Part shown: in pieces, positions 53,555-60,052 of the stretch
How positions within the stretch are numbered: position 1 is the first letter of the stretch
How the letters are laid out: each line of letters opens with the position of its first letter
Source of the DNA: Bacillota bacterium
Lineage (GTDB): Bacteria > Bacillota > Clostridia > Acetivibrionales > DTU013
Reading direction: 5' to 3'
Assembly (NCBI GenBank): GCA_023435305.1
Contig: JAEYRV010000002.1
Span: 1 to 60,052 of the forward strand
DNA: 60,052 bases
Position numbers and translations under genes: made by a program
The notes under the pieces: generated by a model
Told to the model about the DNA's origin: nothing
Databases searched by the model: none
The model's input: the letters and a program-made list of their open reading frames with translations, nothing else

Positions 53555-55340
53555 TATCGGCACCTCCTATCGCTGATACAGGGCATACCTGAGCGCACAG
53601 ACCGCAGCCCGTACAAAGCTCCTTGTCGATGGCAGTCTGCCGGTCCACTGAAATCAGTGCCGGACAGCCGATTTCCCTAATGCATTTCTTACAATTGATG
53701 CATTTATCACTGATCACGCATTTGACTGCAGGTTTTGAAACCGCAATACATGGTGATTTGAAAATGATTGCTTTTACACCCTTCTCATTTACACATTCAT
53801 TGACTGCACTGATTGCTTTTTCCAGATCGAGCGGGTCAACTGTGATTATCTTCTTTAGTCCGATCCCTTCCAATATCTTTTCTATACTTACCTTTCCGGC
53901 CACATCTCCCATCAGGTTCCTCCCGGTACCCGGGTGAGGCTGATGTCCCGTCATTGCCGTAGTCGAATTGTCAAGCACACACAAAACCATATCAGCACAA
54001 TTATATACTGCATTGACCACGCCTGTGATCCCAGAAGCAAAGAATGTCGAATCACCTATAAAAGCAAATGCCGCTGCAGCTTTATCTACCCGGTGGAATC
54101 CCTGAGCCATCGTTACGCCGGCGCCCATACACAGGCAAGTATCGACCATATTGAGCGGCATGGCATTTCCCAGTGTATAGCATCCGATATCGCCGCAGTA
54201 ATAAGTTTTTTTACCTTTCATAGCTTTCTTCACCGCATAAAATGAAGCTCTGTGAGGGCAGCCTGCGCATAAAACAGGCGGTCTTGTTGGAAGAGCCGGT
54301 CTGTCTGAATAATCAATGTTTTCCGCACGGTCGATGCCAAAGAACTTTCCGAGGATCACTGCCGCATTATCGGCACTGTTTTCACCACTTGCCGGCACTG
54401 TGTCATCCAGCTTGCCGGATACCTTAATGTTAAGATGATGCTTGCCGATGAGCTTTAAAACATTCTCCTCAAGGAACGGACTCAATTCTTCAAAACACAA
54501 TACTTCATCTACTCCCTCCAGTGCCCTGAGCATGAAATCTTCCGGGAACGGATATGGAGTAGCAACTTTGATAAGCCTCAGATCCGGATAATCTTTCAGA
54601 AATTCTTTGGCATATGCGTAGCTGACGCCTCCTGTGACAACTGCCTTATTTGATTTTCCGGTAAATGTATTGAATCTGTATGAAGAGAAATCCTCGCCTA
54701 TCCGGACATTTCTCTTCTCGATCATTGCATGATTGGCATATGATAATCTTGGGAATATCACCCACTTATCAGGATCTTTGACAAAACCTTCATAATCCCT
54801 GCCTGTAAAGTGATCTGCCACATCCACTGATGCATATGCGTGGCATACTCTCGTGGTAGGTCTGAATAATACCGGTGTACTGTACTTCTCCGAGTAAAGG
54901 AATGCATCCTGGATCATCAAGAATGCCTCACCCGGCGACGAAGGATCAAACACGGGGACCCTGGCAAAATCTGCGAATCTTCTTGTATCCTGCTCAGTCT
55001 GTGATGAGATAGGCCCGGGATCATCTGCCGATACCACTACCATTCCGCCTTTGATGCCTACATAAGCAAGAGACATAAAAGGATCCGAGGCCACATTCAG
55101 TCCTACCTGTTTCATTGTGACCATACTGCGTGCGCCGCTATATGCAGCAGCACTGGCAACCTCCATTGCAGCCTTTTCATTTACCGACCATTCAAGATGG
55201 ATCCCACCATCAGAATACTTCGAGACATATTCTATGATCTCGGAAGATGGAGTTCCCGGATAACCGGATACCAGATTTACTCCGGCTGAAAGAGCGCCGA
55301 GTGCTATCGCACCGTTCCCCATTACATACTCTTTCTTCAT
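53547..55340 (-). CDS. iorA: Indolepyruvate:ferredoxin oxidoreductase, alpha subunit
   Basis: 597 aa. The N-terminal pyrimidine domain has NLVSGYPGTPSSEI and LEWSVNEKAAMEVA; the thiamine-diphosphate domain holds CAGCPHRASFY, GDIGCYTLG and GDSTFFASGITG...NAVYN; two 4Fe-4S motifs end the protein (CINCKKCIREIGCP and CTGCGLCAQVCP). ATG 55340 follows GGAGG and excludes the longer frame from 55373. First structural gene after the T-box leader. Confidence 0.95.
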   Translation of the reverse strand: MKKEYVMGNGAIALGALSAGVNLVSGYPGTPSSEIIEYVSKYSDGGIHLEWSVNEKAAMEVASAAAYSGARSMVTMKQVGLNVASDPFMSLAYVGIKGGMVVVSADDPGPISSQTEQDTRRFADFARVPVFDPSSPGEAFLMIQDAFLYSEKYSTPVLFRPTTRVCHAYASVDVADHFTGRDYEGFVKDPDKWVIFPRLSYANHAMIEKRNVRIGEDFSSYRFNTFTGKSNKAVVTGGVSYAYAKEFLKDYPDLRLIKVATPYPFPEDFMLRALEGVDEVLCFEELSPFLEENVLKLIGKHHLNIKVSGKLDDTVPASGENSADNAAVILGKFFGIDRAENIDYSDRPALPTRPPVLCAGCPHRASFYAVKKAMKGKKTYYCGDIGCYTLGNAMPLNMVDTCLCMGAGVTMAQGFHRVDKAAAAFAFIGDSTFFASGITGVVNAVYNCADMVLCVLDNSTTAMTGHQPHPGTGRNLMGDVAGKVSIEKILEGIGLKKIITVDPLDLEKAISAVNECVNEKGVKAIIFKSPCIAVSKPAVKCVISDKCINCKKCIREIGCPALISVDRQTAIDKELCTGCGLCAQVCPVSAIGGADNE

Positions 55341-55387
55341 TGCCTTTCCTCCTGTTTGTGAAGAGATTTTCATATGATCATCGGCAT

Positions 55388-55674
55388 AAAAAAAACTCTA
55401 TCCCACGACAATAATCACATTATTGCCGGGACAAGAGTTCGACTCCTGCGGTGCCACCCCGTTTGATGTATCAGATACATCCGCTTTGCAGCGTACCAAC
55501 ATACGCATGATTTGTTCACGAAGTTTTCTCTCCGTCTCCCCTAATAAAGAACCAGTTCTTTTTCAGTTTGCCCTCAAGAGCCCATTCGCTTACTTTAAAG
55601 TCTGCCGCATTACACCATCCGCGGCTCTCTGGAGACATCCGGCAAGTTACTATCCTCTGTCATTGGTTTCATTT
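55388..55674 (-). ncRNA. T-box leader (tryptophan-type specifier) upstream of iorAB-paaK
   Basis: On the minus strand the T-box sequence GGGTGGCACCGC (55448-55459) is followed by a strong terminator hairpin with paired AACTCT/AGAGTT and CAATAAT/ATTATTG arms and eight T (55388-55440). Upstream a Stem I-like region pairs AGAGC with GCTCT, and directly before the latter reads GAA-TGG (55582-55584), the specifier position; UGG is Trp. Uncharged tRNA binding would form the antiterminator and allow transcription, so the operon should be on under tryptophan starvation. The specifier assignment comes from alignment by eye. Confidence 0.88.
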
Positions 55675-55680
55675 TCTGTC

Positions 55681-55709
55681 ATAATAACACTATCTAAAAA
55701 ATATGTCAA
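55681..55709 (-). promoter_or_regulatory. Promoter of T-box operon
   Basis: On the minus strand TTGACA (55704-55709) and TATTAT (55681-55686) are 17 bp apart. Predicted transcription start near 55674. Confidence 0.8.
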
Positions 55710-55756
55710 CACTCCATTTGTACCCAAAGCTGCTTGATGATATTCTGCCTGTATAT

Positions 55757-55785
55757 TTGAATTAGTGAAAAAAATAATGTAAAAT
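55757..55785 (+). promoter_or_regulatory. Promoter for the CoA-disulfide reductase genes
   Basis: TTGAAT (55757-55762), 17 bp, TAAAAT (55780-55785), divergent from the T-box promoter. Confidence 0.45.
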
Positions 55786-55830
55786 TAATTACGCCAAGCG
55801 CACATTTGGGCGACTGGCGGTATTATTAAT

Positions 55831-56043
55831 TTGAAAGAAATCGTGCTGGACTTTATACACGAAATCGAACAAGTGAACTTTGCAGACAACTCCAACATAA
55901 AAATGCTGTATAACAAGGCTAAAGAGATCGAAACACAATTGATAAGCATCGACTATATCGGCAAGCCCTCAAATATAAAACGCCTGATTGAAATAACGGA
56001 TAAACTGTGTCTTATCTCAAACGAGTGGTATACACTAATGTAG
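55831..56043 (+). CDS. Small hypothetical protein
   Basis: 70 aa from TTG 55831, all-helical and acidic (KEIVLDFIHEIEQVNF, IKRLIEITDKLCLI). No strong ribosome site. It lies 46 bp before the oxidoreductase gene on the same strand. No family recognised. Confidence 0.4.
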   Translation: MKEIVLDFIHEIEQVNFADNSNIKMLYNKAKEIETQLISIDYIGKPSNIKRLIEITDKLCLISNEWYTLM

Positions 56044-56089
56044 TGAATATTGGCGGTATCAGCAGCTGCCGTGAAAGGGTGGTCAAATA

Positions 56090-57784
56090 ATGAAAGTTGT
56101 AATCATAGGCGGTGTTGCGGGTGGCGCAACAGCAGCGGCAAGAATACGCAGGCTTGATGAGCAGGCTGAAATCGTTGTTTTCGAACGCTCGGGATTTATT
56201 TCCTACGCCAACTGCGGATTACCGTACTATATCGGCGGCACCATCGAAAATGAAAGGGATCTGACTTTACAGACACCCGAAAGCTTTTGGAAACGATTTC
56301 GTGTAAAAATCAATGTGCATCATGAGGTCACGGCAATTCACCCTGACAACAGGACTGTTATCGTGAAAAATCTCGAAAACGGCACAGTGTTTACCGAAAG
56401 CTATGATAAACTCTTGCTCTCACCCGGCGCAAAGTCAATAAAGCCAAACTTTGAGGGCGGCAGCAGTGACAGGATTTTCACTCTCCGTACCGTTGAGGAT
56501 ACGCTGAAGATCAAGAAATATGCAGATGAGCAGCACCCGCGATCCGTCGTTGTTGTTGGAGGAGGCTTTATCGGAATTGAGGTCGCAGAGAATCTGCGAG
56601 GACCTGGAATCGATGTCACGCTTGTAGAAGCCGCAGAACAGCTTATGGCTCCCTTTGACAGTGACATGGTATCTTTTATACACGCAGAGGTTCGCAGGAA
56701 CGGAATAAATCTTATGCTTGGTCATATGGTCGAAGGTTTTGCAGATACAGATTGCGGTATTGATGTAAAGCTAAAAGATGCTCCCACACTTCATGCCGAT
56801 ATGGTGATAATGTCAATTGGTGTTGCTCCCGAAACTGTACTCGCTGAAAATGCAGGTTTGGAACTCGGCATTAAAGGCAGTATTGTTGTCAATGATAAAA
56901 TGGAAACCTCCATTCCTGACATTTATGCTGTCGGAGATGCGGTGCAAATCAAGAATTTTGTAACCAATACGGATACGCTTATATCCCTTGCCGGTCCGGC
57001 CAACAAACAAGGCAGAATCGCCGCTGACAATATCTGTGGCGGTGACAGTCACTACACGGGCGGTCAAGGCAGCTCGGTTATCAAGATATTCGATATGACC
57101 GCCGCTACTACGGGAATTAACGAAAGAACAGCGAAAGCTCTCGGACTCTTTGCTGATAAGGTTGTTCTTTCCCCGATGAGCCATGCAGGATATTATCCCG
57201 GCGGAAAAATGATGACTATGAAGGTGATTTTCGAGAAAGAAACCTACCGCATCTTAGGAGCTCAGATGGTGGGATTTGATGGTGTCGATAAACGGATCGA
57301 TGTATTGGCTACAGCTATTCGGGCCGGAATGAAGGCGTATGACCTCGCCGAACTCGACCTTGCTTACGCACCGCCGTACTCCTCTGCAAAGGATCCGGTG
57401 AATATGGCAGGCTTCATTATAGATAACCTTAAAAACGGTGTTGTAAAGCAGTGGTATTATGAGGATGATGAAACACTTCCCCGGGATGGGAGTGTAACAC
57501 TTCTTGATACACGTACACCAATGGAATATAACAAGGGCCATGCAGCAGGTTTTATCAATATTCCAGTTGATGAACTGCGTGAACGCATTGATGAGCTTGA
57601 CCGCAGCAAGCCTGTGTATGTCATTTGCCAAAGCGGACTGAGAAGTTATATTGCAAGCAGAATCCTTGTTGGCAATGGTTTTGATGCTTATAACTTTGCC
57701 GGCGGCTTCCGATTCTACGATGCGATCCGCAGCGATAAGGCATTAAACTGCAGATCCACTCCGTGCGGGATGGATGAAAACTGA
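56090..57784 (+). CDS. CoA-disulfide reductase/NADH oxidase with rhodanese domain
   Basis: 564 aa pyridine-nucleotide disulfide oxidoreductase. FAD motif VVIIGGVAGGATAAARIRR at the start, redox Cys in SYANCGLPYY (~43), NAD motif VVVVGGGFIGIEVAENL (~152), and SIPDIYAVGDAV for FAD. The last ~95 residues are a rhodanese domain with the active Cys in VICQSGLRS. This CoADR-Rhd architecture reduces CoA disulfide or persulfide with NAD(P)H. ATG 56090 follows AAAGGGTGG. Confidence 0.92.
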   Translation: MKVVIIGGVAGGATAAARIRRLDEQAEIVVFERSGFISYANCGLPYYIGGTIENERDLTLQTPESFWKRFRVKINVHHEVTAIHPDNRTVIVKNLENGTVFTESYDKLLLSPGAKSIKPNFEGGSSDRIFTLRTVEDTLKIKKYADEQHPRSVVVVGGGFIGIEVAENLRGPGIDVTLVEAAEQLMAPFDSDMVSFIHAEVRRNGINLMLGHMVEGFADTDCGIDVKLKDAPTLHADMVIMSIGVAPETVLAENAGLELGIKGSIVVNDKMETSIPDIYAVGDAVQIKNFVTNTDTLISLAGPANKQGRIAADNICGGDSHYTGGQGSSVIKIFDMTAATTGINERTAKALGLFADKVVLSPMSHAGYYPGGKMMTMKVIFEKETYRILGAQMVGFDGVDKRIDVLATAIRAGMKAYDLAELDLAYAPPYSSAKDPVNMAGFIIDNLKNGVVKQWYYEDDETLPRDGSVTLLDTRTPMEYNKGHAAGFINIPVDELRERIDELDRSKPVYVICQSGLRSYIASRILVGNGFDAYNFAGGFRFYDAIRSDKALNCRSTPCGMDEN

Positions 57785-57871
57785 AAGGATTAATTATTGA
57801 TTTCACGCTCAAAAAGGCGGTACATTGTAATCTCTCTTCCGTCATCTTATGAATCATAGTATAGCATAAAG

Positions 57872-58424
57872 TCAGCTGTTGTTTTTTAGCCAGTCGATAG
57901 TCAAACGATTGTAATCTGTCATAGATAAAAAATATTCCTCGAAGTTAGGATACCTCTCAATTTCCTGACCGGAAAACCATATCACAATACCTGGCTGATG
58001 TGACGACGGACGGGTCATTACATGCAGATCTCTGTCTTCAAAAGCGGCGGCGATCGGCAGCAGTTCTGATTTTGAAAATCCTGTAGAATCGGCGATCGGA
58101 AAAGCATCATCTATGACATCCAGCATTTCCAATGCATGATCCATCAAGGCAGAACCCATTAAATCTCCTGTACCAAACAGATTAACGGATTGGGAGAAAC
58201 ACTTCCAGCCATTCGCGCACAGCAGGAAATCCATACTGTTGATCAACAGGATGGCCTAAATGCCTTTCAACTGTTGCCAACTGTTCTTCAGCAGCCGCCA
58301 GCTCCGGGTAATAATATTGTAAAATGCCCAACTTATCGCGCCGTTGTATTTCCTCCTGCACCAGAAACAAAACAGCAATTTTATCTTTCCAAGCCTTCAA
58401 TCTGGTGCTTTCTTCGTGTTCCAT
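57872..58424 (-). pseudogene. SUKH/YrhA-family protein, frameshifted
   Basis: Two frames form one gene. The first (from ATG 58424, AGGAG site) encodes ~65 residues ending HPVDQQY; after an extra G near 58231-58232 the second continues DFLLCANGWKCFSQSVNLFG ... FSGQEIERYPNFEEYF, which is characteristic of the YrhA branch of the SMI1/KNR4 (SUKH) superfamily. Such proteins commonly act as immunity proteins against polymorphic toxins. No toxin gene is visible next to it. A sequencing error is the alternative. Confidence 0.7.
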
Positions 58425-58653
58425 CGTTTTCTCCTGCCTTTTAATCAATTTCCTGCTGTATCAGGTCCAGACTCCTTTTTACCCTTTGCATGACGGACGC
58501 TGATCGTCACCGTTACAGAGAACCGTAATCAAAGTGTAGCACATTGTCGAGATCGTATTCAAGGTGAGGAATATTGAGTCGGTATTTGTTTGTGGATGTG
58601 TTTTACTGTAGAAATTTATATGAGATTTGTATTATTATCTGGAATGGTACTTA

Positions 58654-58905
58654 ATGGATGACATAAGCGGCAGATCGATAGCAACAGTTACCGAACAACA
58701 GTTAAAAGCATTATTGGATAAAGCATTGGAAGAATCGGCCGGGACAGGGAACAATCAGGCGCCTAAAGCTGAATTGAAGATATCTGCTCCAGACAATGCA
58801 AAAGAGGTCCAAACAAGCCTGCCGGAAGGAGCGTTGGGTGCTCTGGCCGATAGCGGCATCACCGAGCTTAAGGTAACGACTCCGATGGGAACGATAACCT
58901 TATAA
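58654..58905 (+). CDS. Short protein resembling the end of a surface-protein domain
   Basis: 83 aa from ATG 58654. The end (LPEGALGALADSGITELKVTTPMGTITL) resembles a repeated beta motif found in SLH-type surface proteins, so this could be a fragment of one. No signal peptide and only a weak ribosome site. An upstream in-frame TTG (58627) exists. Confidence 0.4.
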   Translation: MDDISGRSIATVTEQQLKALLDKALEESAGTGNNQAPKAELKISAPDNAKEVQTSLPEGALGALADSGITELKVTTPMGTITL

Positions 58906-59018
58906 ATAGCCGTGCACTCATTGGCAGTGTACGGCTATATTACACATTACATATGTGATAGACTAGAAGATGTTATTCAGTTTGCTTCGTGTGAAAAAGT
59001 CCAAAGGAGGTTAAGGAT

Positions 59019-59858
59019 ATGGAAAGGAAAATCAGTCAACAGGTTAGAGGCTATAGAACGATTGACGGAGCCGGAGTGAGTCTGGTCAGGGTATTGGGAA
59101 ACCAAACTGTTCAGGAATATGATCCTATATTGATGCTCGATTCCTTTGACAGCACAAATCCGGAGGATTACACAGCGGGATTTCCCATGCATCCACACAG
59201 AGGTATCGAGACGATCAGTTATGTATATCGTGGATTTATGACCCATAAAGATAGCTTGGGTAATGAAGATACCATTGGCGACGGAGAGGTACAATGGATG
59301 ACAGCGGGCTCCGGTATCATGCATGAAGAGTTGTTGCCGGCTGCGAAGCGGATGCTTGGTGTGCAGCTCTGGCTGAACCTTCCCGCAAAGGACAAAATGG
59401 TTCCTCCGGCCTATCACAGCATCAAGAACTCTGAGATCGAGGAAGCAGCTTTTGATTGGGGCAAGCTTAGACTGTTGGCGGGCGAATTTGAAGGAAGAAA
59501 GGGATATGTGAGCAAATACCTTCCTCTTGACTATTACGATCTGCACATAAACCCCAATGCAGCTGTGTTATTGGATACAGAAAGGGAACGCTCTGTCATG
59601 GCGTTCACCCTTTTAGGGGACGCATATATCGGCGGTGACCTTGTAAAGGAAAAGACAGCGGTAAAACTCACCCCTGGAGACACGGTGGAGATAAAGGCAA
59701 CAGACAAAAAGGTCCAGGTGCTGTTTATGAGTTCAAAGGCTCTGTCTGAACAGGTAGTATGGGGCGGCCCTATTGTTATGAACACAAAGGAAGAATTGAG
59801 TAAGGCCTTCGACGATTTGAGAAGGGGCACATTTATACAGGACAAGATTTCTTATTGA
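59019..59858 (+). CDS. Pirin-family cupin protein
   Basis: 279 aa with both cupin domains. The metal site motif is in FPMHPHRGIETISYV (~65) and later MHEELLP; typical pirin length. Members show quercetinase activity or act as redox-sensing regulators; the role here is unknown. AAAGGAGG precedes ATG 59019. Confidence 0.9.
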   Translation: MERKISQQVRGYRTIDGAGVSLVRVLGNQTVQEYDPILMLDSFDSTNPEDYTAGFPMHPHRGIETISYVYRGFMTHKDSLGNEDTIGDGEVQWMTAGSGIMHEELLPAAKRMLGVQLWLNLPAKDKMVPPAYHSIKNSEIEEAAFDWGKLRLLAGEFEGRKGYVSKYLPLDYYDLHINPNAAVLLDTERERSVMAFTLLGDAYIGGDLVKEKTAVKLTPGDTVEIKATDKKVQVLFMSSKALSEQVVWGGPIVMNTKEELSKAFDDLRRGTFIQDKISY

Positions 59859-59911
59859 GGAGACGAGGCATGACAGGAGCAATCACATTTATCTCTAAAT
59901 ACAAGAAGACG

Positions 59912-59957
59912 CCCACCTCTAAGCTGCATATCTCGCGGAAGCGAGGGCGTAGGTGGG
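59912..59957 (+). other. Structured hairpin, possible RNA element
   Basis: CCCACCT (59912-59918) pairs with AGGTGGG (59951-59957) and inside it CTCGC-GGAA-GCGAG (59932-59945) is a stem capped by a GNRA tetraloop. An overlapping short frame (59870-60037) is not convincing. This could be a terminator-like or transposon-end (IS605-type) structure; unidentified. Confidence 0.4.
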
Positions 59958-60009
59958 TGATGAATTGTTCGGGGTGTGTAATAGTGGTATGTGAATATTT
60001 CCCGAAGCA

Positions 60010-60052
60010 TTGCGGCTTTCCTCTTTTTGAGATATAATAGAACAAATGTTCG
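60010..60052 (+). promoter_or_regulatory. Promoter with LexA (SOS) box at window edge
   Basis: TTGCGG (60010-60015), 17 bp, TATAAT (60033-60038). GAAC-AAAT-GTTC with flanking G (60040-60052) matches the Gram-positive LexA box CGAAC-N4-GTTCG and directly follows the -10, so a repressed SOS gene begins just beyond the window. Confidence 0.6.

Noticed and set aside
59870..60037. 55-aa frame at the right end
   Set aside because: It reads through a structured hairpin and a complete promoter; coding potential looks poor despite a plausible ribosome site.
1..60052. CRISPR array
   Set aside because: The repeat arrays at 23-121, 17581-17661 and 36809-37033 are either contiguous or degenerate, lack unique spacers of constant length, and no cas genes are present.
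1..60052. tRNA or rRNA genes
   Set aside because: No cloverleaf with GGTTCRANYCC arm or rRNA signature was noticed on reading; the T-box has tRNA-like complementarity but is not a tRNA.

Overview
The window looks like chromosome from an anaerobic, low-to-moderate-GC Clostridia-type firmicute. Evidence is the AGGAGG-type ribosome sites, a T-box leader, SLH-domain surface proteins, DUF4320/DUF6550-like pilus-locus proteins, a BaeS/VanS-like two-component pair, indolepyruvate:ferredoxin oxidoreductase and a LexA box of the Gram-positive type. No rRNA, tRNA or CRISPR array was seen. By eye, base composition differs between blocks: the defence island is AT-rich, the 27.9-36.8 kb block is GC-richer. 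Together with many broken genes and solo transposon-end-like repeats, this suggests a patchwork of transferred segments.

Layout. 1-4841: remains of a mobile element, cut by a 3.5 kb Recombinase-In-Trio (RIT) element with 94-bp inverted ends; its two flanks belong to different truncated genes. 5084-17403: a defence island with Fic, type I restriction-modification (hsdM, a frameshifted hsdS, hsdR), a DUF45/YgjP-like zinc peptidase and an unrecognised two-gene module, at least one of whose proteins carries a HEPN-type R-x4-H motif. 17428-23324: transposon-end-like repeats, then a membrane hydrolase, a response regulator and histidine kinase, a methyltransferase, a second hydrolase and a lipoprotein, apparently one signalling and effector locus. 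23551-27901: decayed remnants (pilus-like locus, recombinase, SPOR domain) around an intact 3-methyladenine DNA glycosylase.

27906-32687 (minus strand): a large lipoprotein, a 31-codon peptide gene, a small membrane protein, and a LuxR regulator fused to a 12-helix membrane domain with a small HTH partner. 33058-36786: a TetR regulator with an inverted-repeat operator and an ABC-2 exporter. 37404-41983: a frameshifted SLH/RTX surface protein, a GGDEF protein with an in-frame stop near its start, and an XRE membrane regulator. 42216-51653: carbohydrate genes (GH51 arabinofuranosidase, GH27 alpha-galactosidase, GH77-like glucanotransferase) with an SLH-like/rhodanese fusion and, on the other strand, an acyltransferase.

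51744-55709 (minus strand): iorA-iorB-paaK behind a T-box leader whose specifier reads as UGG (Trp). Because T-boxes switch genes on during amino-acid starvation, this arrangement suggests making aromatic amino acids from aryl acetates rather than breaking them down. 55757-60052: a CoA-disulfide reductase/rhodanese, a frameshifted SUKH (YrhA-like) gene, a pirin, a structured hairpin, and at the last bases a promoter overlapped by a LexA box for a gene beyond the window. The strongest candidates for something undescribed are the two-gene HEPN module and the tryptophan-T-box iorAB-paaK operon.
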